Program-made: the position numbers and the translations under genes
Notes under the pieces: model-generated
What the model saw: the letters and a program-made list of their open reading frames with translations, nothing else
Database searches by the model: none
What the model was told of the DNA's origin: nothing
Shown here: positions 8,186-16,489 of the stretch, piece after piece
How positions within the stretch are numbered: position 1 is the stretch's first letter
Layout of the letters: the number at the start of each line of letters is the position of its first letter
Assembly: GCF_004353915.1 (NCBI RefSeq)
Contig: NZ_SMRP01000013.1
Location: 118,620 to 174,326, forward strand
DNA length: 55,707 bases
Direction of reading: 5' to 3'
Origin: Paraburkholderia silviterrae
Lineage (GTDB): Bacteria; Pseudomonadota; Gammaproteobacteria; Burkholderiales; Burkholderiaceae

Positions 8186-10273
8186 ATGAAGCGCCTTCTG
8201 CCTTTCCTCCACGACGAGCTCGCGCCGTTCCCGGGCCGCATGAACGTTGCGCTGCGCGCCATCGCCGCTTCGGCGATCGTGATCGTCGTGACGATGACGC
8301 TCGAAGTCCCCTATCTCGCCGTGTCGCTGATCGTCGTGTTCTACGTGACGCAGGCCAATGTCGTCATTACGCGATTGGTTGCGCTCCTGTTTCTCGCGGG
8401 CGTCACGCTCGCGGTCGGCTGCACGGTGCTGGTGCTCAAGCTCACTTTCGACGTGCCGTTATTGCGCATCGCATTGGCCAGCGCGATCTTCTTTTGCTGC
8501 CTCTATGCGATGCGTATCTTTCAGTTTGGCATCGTGTTCTTCGTGGCGGCGCTCGTCACCATCTACGTGCAGACCTTTGTGGACGTCACCCAGGACGCGG
8601 AATCAATCGTGCGCGCGACGCTCTGGGTCTGGGCCGCGGTGTGCTACCCGATCGCCGTCACGCTCATCATCAATTCGCTGCTGCTGCCGGCGGAGCCGCG
8701 CGACCAGATGCGCCGCTTGATGGTGGCGAAGCTCGCGGTGGTTCAGGCGCGCCTCGACGCGTGGCTCGACGGTTCGACCGTTCGCGCGCCGTTGACGGCG
8801 CACGATGTGGAGTCCACCACCACCGCGCTGCAAAAGCTGCTGAGATTCTCGGGCATGCGCGGCAAGGCCGACGCGCTTGCGCAGTCGCGCGACCTCGCCA
8901 CCGTGACCGCGGTGTCGAACCTCTATGTCGCCGCGTCGAACCTGCGCCCGCCTGCGGCCCTTGCTGCTCCCCTTGCCGCGCGCGGGAGGGCGCTGCGCGA
9001 TGCATGCGCAGCGTTGGCTCGCGCGATAGAGCACGATGGACCGTTTGCGCTGGCGGCGGCCGCAGAGCCGCGGATGGATCCCAACGCCACTTCGATGCAG
9101 GCCGCCGAGCCGCCGTGGGCGCTCGTGTCGATGCATCGCGCACTGCTGGATCTGAGCGCCTGCATGACGGCGCAGACCGTGGACATGCACCCGCCGCCGC
9201 GCCAGCCTGTCCTCGCAAAAGATGCCTGGACCAATCCGGTCTATGGCGAGTTCGCGCTCAAGACCTTGCTCGCCGTGCTCGTCTGCTACCTCTTCTATAA
9301 CTCGGCCGACTGGCAAGGCGTTCATACCGTGATGCTGACGTGCCTCGTCGTGGCCCAGCCGGGCCTGGGCGCATCGAGCCGGCGCTCAATGCTGCGGTTC
9401 TGGGGCGCGGTGGCCGGCAGTCTGCTCGCGCTCTTCGTCGTCGTCTTCGTGCTGCCGCAGATCGACAGCATCGCGGCGCTGCTCGTGGCCGTGCTGCCCG
9501 TCCTGTTCGCGGGCGCGTGGATTGCCGCGGGCTCCGAGCGCATCAGCTACGCGGGCGTGCAATTGATGTTCACGTTCTCGCTGGCGTTTCTCGAGCAATT
9601 CGCGCCCACGTTCGACCTGACCGAGATTCGCGACCGCATGGTCGGGATTTTTCTCGGCATTGCCGTCGCGACCTTCGTGCAGATCACCCTCTGGCCCGAG
9701 GGAGAGGCGGCGTTGCTCAGGCGCCGTCTCTCGGCCTGCCTCGCCTCGATCGCGAAGCTGCTCGCGCCCGGCGATGCCCCGAGCGAGACGTCCGCGGCGG
9801 CGCACGCGCGCATCGCGGCATGGGCCGCGCTCAGCGACTGCGAGGGCTTGCTGCTGCGCGTGGCGCTCGAGCCGACCTGGCGCGAAGGCGAGGAAGAGCG
9901 CGTGACGCTGCTGGCGAACTCGGTGCTGGCGGCCGCGCGCGAATTGCTGCTCGCTGCGGACGCGCTGCGCAGTGCGTCCGATGCTGCCGGCGCGGCGTTG
10001 CCGGCGCATCTGAGCGAGCGGCTGCACGATTTCTCGTCGCGCGCGGCGTCGGCCATTGCGGAGTATGCGCAGGGGCTCTCCGCGCCCGCGCCGTCGGCCA
10101 GTGCGCCGCGCCTGCCGGGCATGATCGAGGACCGCGCAGGTGAGGGCGAACGCGGGGTGGAACTGATGGCCGAAGCCGAGCGCGTCCGGCGTGCCGTGTC
10201 GAGCCTGCCCGACTGGGTGGGCGACGCCACCGCTTCCCCGTTGGCGCTGCAAGCCGGGGCGCATCATGACTAG
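8186..10273 (+). CDS. mdtO: MdtO-like FUSC family inner-membrane efflux protein
   Basis: A 695-residue FUSC (fusaric acid resistance/aromatic efflux) family membrane protein, close in length to E. coli MdtO (about 680). It shows the duplicated architecture of the family: an N-terminal bundle of hydrophobic helices (about 20-170), a cytosolic linker domain (about 175-345), a second helix bundle (about 350-500) and a soluble C-terminal domain rich in Ala, Arg and Glu. It is energised by proton motive force in characterised relatives. No strong ribosome site precedes the ATG at 8186, so translation may depend on the upstream gene. Its end overlaps the mdtP start by 8 bases. Confidence 0.9.
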   Translation: MKRLLPFLHDELAPFPGRMNVALRAIAASAIVIVVTMTLEVPYLAVSLIVVFYVTQANVVITRLVALLFLAGVTLAVGCTVLVLKLTFDVPLLRIALASAIFFCCLYAMRIFQFGIVFFVAALVTIYVQTFVDVTQDAESIVRATLWVWAAVCYPIAVTLIINSLLLPAEPRDQMRRLMVAKLAVVQARLDAWLDGSTVRAPLTAHDVESTTTALQKLLRFSGMRGKADALAQSRDLATVTAVSNLYVAASNLRPPAALAAPLAARGRALRDACAALARAIEHDGPFALAAAAEPRMDPNATSMQAAEPPWALVSMHRALLDLSACMTAQTVDMHPPPRQPVLAKDAWTNPVYGEFALKTLLAVLVCYLFYNSADWQGVHTVMLTCLVVAQPGLGASSRRSMLRFWGAVAGSLLALFVVVFVLPQIDSIAALLVAVLPVLFAGAWIAAGSERISYAGVQLMFTFSLAFLEQFAPTFDLTEIRDRMVGIFLGIAVATFVQITLWPEGEAALLRRRLSACLASIAKLLAPGDAPSETSAAAHARIAAWAALSDCEGLLLRVALEPTWREGEEERVTLLANSVLAAARELLLAADALRSASDAAGAALPAHLSERLHDFSSRAASAIAEYAQGLSAPAPSASAPRLPGMIEDRAGEGERGVELMAEAERVRRAVSSLPDWVGDATASPLALQAGAHHD

Positions 10274-11759
10274 GGCCATCTCGCACGTGGGTCGCAAACG
10301 TCGAAGCGCGCTTTCACGATCGCTTTCGCTCTATATGGCCGCCGCGTGCGCGGCGATGCTGAGCGCTTGTGCGTTGATCCACCATGACCCCGGCGCGGCG
10401 GCCCAGGTCGACGCCACACGCGTTCAGCTTCCCTCGGAACTGGTGTTGCCGGCGGGAACCTGGCCATCGGAAACATGGTGGCAGCAATACGACGATCCAC
10501 AACTCACGGTCCTGATCGAGCGTGCGCTCTCGGCGTCGCCGACCATGGCCATCGCGCGCGAGCACGTTGCGCTTGCCCATGCGCAGGCAAGGCTCGCGTG
10601 GGCGGCAGCCGGTCCGCAGCTCAACGCTTCGGCCGCCATCGACCGCGAGCGCGTGTCCTCGAACGGCTACCTGAGCGCCTATGCGGGCAAGGACCCGGCG
10701 ATAGGCGCGGACGGCCCGTGGTACACGACCGGCCTCGTGGGTTTCGACGGCGCATGGGACATCGACATCTGGGGCCTGCATCGCGCGCAGATCGCGGCGG
10801 CGGTGGGTGTCGAGAACGCGCAGAAGGCGGAGGAGGCGGACATCGCGCTCGAGCTGTCGACCGATGTCGCGCGCATCTACTATACGGTGCAGACCGCGTA
10901 CGCCAGCATCGACCTGTTGAAACAGGAGCGCGACGCGCTTGCCGTCCAGCTCGATGCACACCGTCTGCGCTTCGAGCGGGGGCTCGAGCCTGAAACACTC
11001 GCCAGGCAGTCCGAAGCGCGCATGCTCTCGGTCAGTCAGCAGATCGCGCAGACGACCGACGAGGTGACGACCGCTCAGGAGTCGCTGCGCGCGCTGCTCG
11101 GCGCCGATTCCACCGGGCTCGCCGCGTTGGCGCCGAAGCCGCTGCCTGCGCTCGCAACGGGCGTGCCGCCTAGCCTCGGTTTTCAGCTGCTGGCCCGCCG
11201 CCCCGATTTGCAGGCGCTGCACTGGTATGCCGTGGCATCGCTCAGGCGCGTGGACGCCGCCAAAGCGGCGTTCTATCCGAACTTCGATATCAAGGCCTTC
11301 TTCGGCTTTAACGCATTGGACCTCTCCCAGCTGTTTCTGCATCGGAGCCAGCAGATCGACATCATCCCCGGTCTCTCTCTGCCGGTGTTCGACAGCGGCA
11401 GGCTGAACGCCTCGCTCAGCGGCGAGCGCGCCGCGAGCAATGCCGCTATCCTCCAGTACAACCAGGCCGTATTGAACGCGGTGCGCGACGTGGCGCAAAC
11501 CGGGAGCGAGCTTCAGGACCTCAGCGAGCGGACCGGCATGCAGCAGCGCAAGCTCGACGATGTGCAGTTCGCGTTCGACAGCGCTTCCGCCCTCTACGGG
11601 CGCGGGCTGGCCGACAGGCTGCAGGTGGAACAAGCGCGCGACACGCAGATCGAGGAGCGGCTGGCCATGCTGCAACTGCGCAGCCAGAGTCTGCAGGCCT
11701 CGATCGCGCTCACGAAGACGCTGGGCGGCGGGTATCAAGCGGCGGACGATGCCCATTGA
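10266..11759 (+). CDS. mdtP: MdtP-like outer-membrane efflux lipoprotein (TolC/NodT family)
   Basis: A 497-residue RND-type outer-membrane factor. An N-terminal signal ends in a lipobox, MLSACAL, predicting a lipidated Cys near residue 38. The body has the duplicated OEP helical repeats of the family, with YYTVQTAYASIDLLKQERDAL and LSLPVFDSGRLNASL as recognisable segments. The ATG at 10266 overlaps the end of mdtO by 8 bases, the expected coupling, so the longer open frame from 10191 is rejected. It completes the tripartite ytcA-mdtNOP efflux system. In E. coli this system is linked to resistance to dyes and acridine-like compounds; the substrate here is unknown. Confidence 0.92.
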   Translation: MTRAISHVGRKRRSALSRSLSLYMAAACAAMLSACALIHHDPGAAAQVDATRVQLPSELVLPAGTWPSETWWQQYDDPQLTVLIERALSASPTMAIAREHVALAHAQARLAWAAAGPQLNASAAIDRERVSSNGYLSAYAGKDPAIGADGPWYTTGLVGFDGAWDIDIWGLHRAQIAAAVGVENAQKAEEADIALELSTDVARIYYTVQTAYASIDLLKQERDALAVQLDAHRLRFERGLEPETLARQSEARMLSVSQQIAQTTDEVTTAQESLRALLGADSTGLAALAPKPLPALATGVPPSLGFQLLARRPDLQALHWYAVASLRRVDAAKAAFYPNFDIKAFFGFNALDLSQLFLHRSQQIDIIPGLSLPVFDSGRLNASLSGERAASNAAILQYNQAVLNAVRDVAQTGSELQDLSERTGMQQRKLDDVQFAFDSASALYGRGLADRLQVEQARDTQIEERLAMLQLRSQSLQASIALTKTLGGGYQAADDAH

Positions 11760-11807
11760 ACGGGCTGGGCTGTCCGCGCAAATCGCGCTGTCACGTTTTG
11801 AGCCGCG

Positions 11808-12209
11808 TTAGACCGGCTCCGCGAGCGGAATCGCTTCCATCACGGAGGCCAGGATCATGGCCTCGAAGTTGCGCGGCGCTGGCTGGACGAAACGAGGGCG
11901 GTAGACGGCTTCCCCCCGGGCGATGGCTTGTCCGCTGAGCGCGCATATGCCGCTCTTGCGCGCCACGCAGCGCCGCCAGAGCTGCTCGCCATAGCAGCAG
12001 GCGGTAGGGTCGCTCCATGCGACGGTGGCGCCGCTCGGACCCTGGCGCTCGATCACCTTGACCGCGCAGCGCGGGTACGCGTCGGCGCCGTATTCCGTGC
12101 GCGCGGGACAGGGAAAGGGGCGGGTGCGCGGCGTCTTGACGACGCTGTCGAGGCCGAGCAGTGTCATCGTGTGACACCAGGTGCGGCCGGCCGGATCGGC
12201 GTTCTTCAT
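11808..12209 (-). CDS. DUF3331 domain-containing protein
   Basis: A 133-residue soluble protein that I assign to DUF3331, a family common in Burkholderia relatives. The telling block is WSDPTACCYGEQLWRRC followed by SGICALSGQAIARGEAVYRPR. Several Cys residues (CCYGEQ, RRC, GICALSG) hint at metal binding. No function is known. It lies convergent to mdtP and downstream of the three-PAS histidine kinase on the same strand. The ATG at 12209 was taken because the upstream part of the frame lacks family character; no clear Shine-Dalgarno sequence is visible, so the start is tentative. Confidence 0.7.
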   Translation of the reverse strand: MKNADPAGRTWCHTMTLLGLDSVVKTPRTRPFPCPARTEYGADAYPRCAVKVIERQGPSGATVAWSDPTACCYGEQLWRRCVARKSGICALSGQAIARGEAVYRPRFVQPAPRNFEAMILASVMEAIPLAEPV

Positions 12210-12342
12210 GATACGCAGTCCATAGTTAATCGAATGGGCGTGCAAGAGCGGCGCGGATCCCGATTCGAATCGGCGCGCTGGCTCGCCTGCATCACAGCAT
12301 AGTGAGCGGCAGCCGAGCCCGCTATTACATGAATCTGCAGTA

Positions 12343-14529
12343 TCAGGTGGCATTCAGCGCCTGCTGGGCAACGGTGACGGGCGCCACGGGGAGCAACGCG
12401 CTGAAAGTGGCGCCGTACCCCGCATTGTTGGAGGCGAACAGGCGTCCTCCATGGGCTTCGACGATCGAGCGGGAGACGGCGAGCCCGATGCCCAGCCCTT
12501 TGGTCTTGGTCGTGAAGAACGGGTCGAAAATGCTGTCGCCGTCGGTAATGCCCGAGCCGTTGTCGACGACTTCGATCAGCACCGACATGGCATTGGCATG
12601 CCCGACCTTGACGGCGACGCGCGGCGTGCGCCCGCTGCCGCGCGCCGCCTCGATCCCGTTGGAGATCAGGTTGATCAGCACCTGCTGGATCTGGATGGGG
12701 TCGACAAAAACCGCAGGCAGATCGCCGGGCAAGTCGAAGCCGATTTCCGCGTCGCGCTTGTTCTCGTCCTCGCGCAACAGGCGCACCGCTTCGAGCACCA
12801 TGTCCCGCACATTGCGCCGCTGCTTCGTGAGCGACTGGCGCTTGCTGAAGAGCGCGCGAATGCTTTGCATCGTCTCGTCGGTGGCGTGCGCGTCGCGCAC
12901 GAGGTTCTCGAGCGACGCGCGGGCCTCGGTCAGGTTCGGTGGCTGCGCCGCGAGCCAGCGCCGGCACGCCTGGGCATTGGCGATCACCGCGGTGAGCGGC
13001 TGGTTGAGCTCATGGGCGATCGAGGCAGACAGCTCCGCCACCGTCGCGATCCTGGTCGCGCGGGCCAGCTTCGCCTGGGTCTGCCGCAGCCGGTCCTCCG
13101 TGTGCTTGAACTCGTCGATATCGAGGCTGAGCCCATACCATCGGACGATATTGCCATCGCAGTCGCGCATCGGTTCGGCGGCCTGCTGGTGCCAGCGATA
13201 CGTACCGTCCTTGCGGCGCAGACGGGTGACATGGCTGTACGGCTCGCCAGTCTCGATCGAGTGCGTGAAGGCCCGCAACACGCTGTCCCAGTCGTCGGGA
13301 TGAATCACGCTGCGGTAGCCGAGATCCACGAGATCGCGCGCCGTCACGCCGGCATAGTCCGCCGTTCTTCGATTGATGTAGTCGGGCTGTCCCTGCGGGT
13401 CGGTGCACCAGATCATGCCGGGGATCGTTTCCGCGATCTCGCGCAACTGGAGCTCGCGCTGCACGAGCGCTTCCTCAGCGAGCTTGCGCGCGTGGATGTC
13501 CCACGCGATGCCGACCCAGCGAACCAGCTCGCCGCGCTCGCCGTTCACGGCCTGGGCGCGGCACAGGAACCAGCGATAGACGCCATCCGCGCGGCGCAGA
13601 CGGATCTCCACTTCCTCGGGGTTGCGGCCGTCCGCGAGGTCTTGCCAGTAGCGCGCGTCGGCCGCCACGTCGTCGGGGTGGATGACCGTGTGGAACGCTT
13701 CGCACGCCTGCGCGTCAACGAGGCCGGTATAGCTGCGCAGGCTCGGGCTCAGATACTCGAACACGCCATCGGGGAGCGCCGTCCACACGTGGCCGGGAAT
13801 CAGGCCGCCCATGGCTTCGAGCGTCTGGTTGCGCAGGCGCAGTTGCGCTTCCTCCTGCTTTTGCCGGTCGATGTTCCAGTGCATGCCGTACACGCGGAAC
13901 ACCTTGCCGTGCCGGTCCCGCTGCGTATGCATCACAGCGGCGAACCACTCGTAGGTGCCGGCGGCCGACCGGTAGCGGCAACGGTACTCCTGGGGCTCTG
14001 CCGTTTCCTTTGCGCGGGCGAGCGCCCGGGCGGGAATCCAGGCGTCGTCGGGATGGACGAGGGTGAAGGGCGCGCGCAGCTCCTCGAGTGTGCGGCCCGT
14101 GTAGTCCAGAATGGATTGGCTGACGTATTCGAGCTTGCCGTCGATGGTCCGCGACCAGATATTGCGGCTCAGCTCGTCGATGGGCAGGCCGAACGGGTCG
14201 TCCTTGAGCGTGGCGGTCGATGCGCGCTGCTTCGGCCGCGGCGCAACGCATTCCGCGCACAGCCATGCCGCGGCCATGGCGACGACCGCGTGGACGAGCG
14301 GGCTGGCCCCCATGGCCGAGAGCGGTGCACCGGACGGCGCAAGCACGATGCCAAGCGAGGTGAACCCCGCGGCCAGCCGCCCGAAGCCGCGGCCGAGCCA
14401 GCGCGTGACGGGCACCACCAGAAGGACGCCGAGGCAGCCGGAGAGCGGCTCGAGCCAGCCCGCCGCAGCCGACACGCCCGCTACGGCGACGGCGAAGAGG
14501 GCAAGCCGCGATGAACGTGGATATCGCAT
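12343..14529 (-). CDS. Three-PAS sensor histidine kinase
   Basis: A 728-residue kinase. Residues 1-95 hold about three short membrane helices. Three tandem PAS/PAC units follow (roughly 115-225, 240-350 and 360-475), each with the PAS_3-type HPDD element (159-162, 284-287, 410-413) and a PAC tail. HisKA has the H-box SASIAHELNQPLTAV with the phosphorylated His at 506. HATPase_c carries INLISNGIEAARG, DNGSGI and the G2 box GLGIGLAVSRSIVEAHGG. The PAS units may sense a small molecule, redox state or light; no heme-binding His signature is obvious. It is divergent from a FixJ-type regulator at 14904, its likely partner. Confidence 0.93.
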   Translation of the reverse strand: MRYPRSSRLALFAVAVAGVSAAAGWLEPLSGCLGVLLVVPVTRWLGRGFGRLAAGFTSLGIVLAPSGAPLSAMGASPLVHAVVAMAAAWLCAECVAPRPKQRASTATLKDDPFGLPIDELSRNIWSRTIDGKLEYVSQSILDYTGRTLEELRAPFTLVHPDDAWIPARALARAKETAEPQEYRCRYRSAAGTYEWFAAVMHTQRDRHGKVFRVYGMHWNIDRQKQEEAQLRLRNQTLEAMGGLIPGHVWTALPDGVFEYLSPSLRSYTGLVDAQACEAFHTVIHPDDVAADARYWQDLADGRNPEEVEIRLRRADGVYRWFLCRAQAVNGERGELVRWVGIAWDIHARKLAEEALVQRELQLREIAETIPGMIWCTDPQGQPDYINRRTADYAGVTARDLVDLGYRSVIHPDDWDSVLRAFTHSIETGEPYSHVTRLRRKDGTYRWHQQAAEPMRDCDGNIVRWYGLSLDIDEFKHTEDRLRQTQAKLARATRIATVAELSASIAHELNQPLTAVIANAQACRRWLAAQPPNLTEARASLENLVRDAHATDETMQSIRALFSKRQSLTKQRRNVRDMVLEAVRLLREDENKRDAEIGFDLPGDLPAVFVDPIQIQQVLINLISNGIEAARGSGRTPRVAVKVGHANAMSVLIEVVDNGSGITDGDSIFDPFFTTKTKGLGIGLAVSRSIVEAHGGRLFASNNAGYGATFSALLPVAPVTVAQQALNAT

Positions 14530-14903
14530 GGTAAGGGTCTGTTCACATTGGAAACAGGCTTGCGAACGTGCAGTCCTGCTCCGCGTTGCGGCGCCTATGC
14601 AAGCGATGATACGAGCTTTTGACTGGCCGGAACCTCGCGCACGGATGTTGGCAATTTGTCAGGTCGAACGCGGCGCATGGGCCCGCGCCGTAGCGACCGG
14701 ATGAAAAGCCTATAACGCCGAATTCGCCCGCGACACTACATATTCCTGTAACCCGCAACTCCGGCTCGGGGCGCGCGGCGCGTCTCTCGCATGACTATAA
14801 TTTGCGGATCATCGCCTCTCGGGCGGTCCTTTCAATGAGCTTTCCCGCTTGGGGCGGCCGTGCGCATCATCAAGCCGGTCATGCTGGGCGACAGAGGAGT
14901 TCG
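14530..14903. other. Divergent intergenic region, kinase/regulator pair
   Basis: This 374-base stretch separates the divergent three-PAS kinase and FixJ-type regulator genes. It should hold both promoters. It contains no open frame that I can support, and I did not find the shared 12-bp motif in it. Confidence 0.6.
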
Positions 14904-15542
14904 ATGGAATCCGCGGGTGAAGTGGTCTATGTCGTCGACGACGACGCGCGTGTGCGCGAAGCGCTGTCTGCCTTGCTGCGCGCCAACGGCAAGAGCGTGC
15001 ATGCGTTCGGCTCGGGCGCCGAGTTTCTCGAGGCGCCGCGTCAAGATGCGGTCGCGTGTCTGATTCTGGACATGAGGATGCCGGGGCTGGGCGGGCTCGA
15101 GGTCCAGAAGCTGATGGCGAGCGATCTGCCTGTCCCGGTCGTCTTCATCACGGGGCGCGGCGACATTCCCTCGACCGTGCTGGCGATGAAAGGCGGCGCG
15201 CTGGACTTCCTCACCAAGCCCATCTGCGAGGACGAGTTGATGCGCGCCGTGGACACGGCGCTGGCGAAGGCGCATGTGCTGCGCCGCGAGGCCGCCGATC
15301 GCGCTGCGCTGCGCACACGCTACGACACGCTGACGCCGCGCGAGCAGGAGTTGCTGCCGCTGCTGGCGAGAGGACTGCTCAACAAGCAGGCCGCGGGGAT
15401 ACTCGGGATTACTGAGTATACGGTGCAGGTGCATCGCGGCCACATCATGAAGAAGATGCAGGCCGATTCGTTTGCGATGCTGGTCAAGCAGGCGAGCCGG
15501 CTTCATCTCGACGTGTCCACGGAAGAATCCAGCGACGCGTGA
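14904..15542 (+). CDS. FixJ/NarL-type response regulator
   Basis: A 212-residue response regulator with a receiver domain (acidic pocket VDDDA at 11-15, phospho-acceptor Asp at 56 in LILDMRMPG, Thr in FITGRG, Lys in LTKPI) and a LuxR-type helix-turn-helix that opens with LTPREQELLPLLARGLLNK. The start at 14904 follows GAGGAGTTCG; the longer frame from 14802 lacks a ribosome site. It is divergent from the three-PAS kinase and sits upstream of the SDR-poxB operon, whose promoter carries a copy of the shared 12-bp motif. It is paralogous in architecture to the regulator at 4284-4949, so the two may recognise similar sites. Confidence 0.94.
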   Translation: MESAGEVVYVVDDDARVREALSALLRANGKSVHAFGSGAEFLEAPRQDAVACLILDMRMPGLGGLEVQKLMASDLPVPVVFITGRGDIPSTVLAMKGGALDFLTKPICEDELMRAVDTALAKAHVLRREAADRAALRTRYDTLTPREQELLPLLARGLLNKQAAGILGITEYTVQVHRGHIMKKMQADSFAMLVKQASRLHLDVSTEESSDA

Positions 15543-15596
15543 CGCGCCCACCCGGCGTCTTGTCCACTCTTCTCTACACATACAGGACCGCTCCAT

Positions 15597-15608
15597 ACCA
15601 TCGTATAG
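15597..15608 (+). promoter_or_regulatory. Shared 12-bp motif, copy 3
   Basis: The site reads ACCATCGTATAG, 64 bases upstream of the SDR-poxB operon. It shares the extended string CATACCA[AT]CGTAT[AG]G with the copy upstream of the mdt operon. Confidence 0.5.
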
Positions 15609-15672
15609 GGTGCGCGGGGCGAGACTGTGGCCTACATTCGTTCCGTGCAGTGCACCTGGACGGAGGGAATTC

Positions 15673-16458
15673 ATGGATCTGGGCTTGGAGAACAGGACTG
15701 CGCTCGTTCAGGGCGGCGGTGGTGGACTCGGTCGCGCGATTGCCGTGACCCTCGCGCGTGAAGGGGCCAATGTCGCCATCGCGGACATCAACGAAGACGC
15801 CTTGCAGCAGACGGCGAAGGCCGTCGAGGCCGTGGGCGGGAAATCCTTGTCCTTGCAGTGGGACCTTGCCGACCTGTCGCTGATCGAGCCTCATGTGGCC
15901 GCGATCGAAGCGGCGTTCGGCGGCGTCGACATTCTCGTCAACAACACGGGCGGACCGCCGCCCACGACGGTAGCGGGACAGTCGGCCGAAGTGTGGCAGA
16001 AGTACTTCGGATCGATGGTGCTCCCGGTGATCGCGATTGGCGACCGGATCCTGCCGGGCATGCGCAAACGCAAATGGGGGCGCGTGATCACCAGCACCTC
16101 CTCGGGCGTGATCGAGCCGATTCCCAATCTGGGCATGTCGAACACGCTGCGGCTCTCGCTCGTGGGTTGGTCAAAGACGCTTGCGCGCGAAGTGGCGGCC
16201 GACGGCATCACGGCGAACATTGTCGTGCCCGGCCGCATTCTGACCGAGCGCATCCGGTTTCTCGACGAGGCGAAGGCGAAACGCGAGGGCCGCACGCTCG
16301 AGTCCGTGGAGGCAGAAGCGGCGGTGTCGATTCCGGCGGGCCGGCTCGGCGATCCGCAGGAATACGCCGACGTCGTGACGTTCCTCGCCAGCGCGCGGGC
16401 GTCCTATGTCACGGGCTGCATCGTACGCGTGGACGGGGGCGTGATCGCCAGCATCTAG
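15673..16458 (+). CDS. SDR family protein lacking the catalytic Tyr-Lys pair
   Basis: A 261-residue short-chain dehydrogenase fold. The cofactor glycine motif is GGGGGLG at 14-20, and the strand-4 motif is NNTGG instead of the usual NNAG. The catalytic Ser appears kept at 143, but the canonical Tyr-x3-Lys is Ser156-x3-Arg160 (MSNTLR). The chemistry is therefore probably altered, or the protein binds nucleotide without classical reduction. GGAGGGAATTC precedes the ATG at 15673. It lies 31 bases upstream of the pyruvate-oxidase gene, so the two form an operon. Automatic pipelines would call it 3-oxoacyl-ACP reductase; I would not. Confidence 0.85.
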   Translation: MDLGLENRTALVQGGGGGLGRAIAVTLAREGANVAIADINEDALQQTAKAVEAVGGKSLSLQWDLADLSLIEPHVAAIEAAFGGVDILVNNTGGPPPTTVAGQSAEVWQKYFGSMVLPVIAIGDRILPGMRKRKWGRVITSTSSGVIEPIPNLGMSNTLRLSLVGWSKTLAREVAADGITANIVVPGRILTERIRFLDEAKAKREGRTLESVEAEAAVSIPAGRLGDPQEYADVVTFLASARASYVTGCIVRVDGGVIASI

Positions 16459-16489
16459 ATTGAATGGACTCCTTACCATGGAGGTGGAT

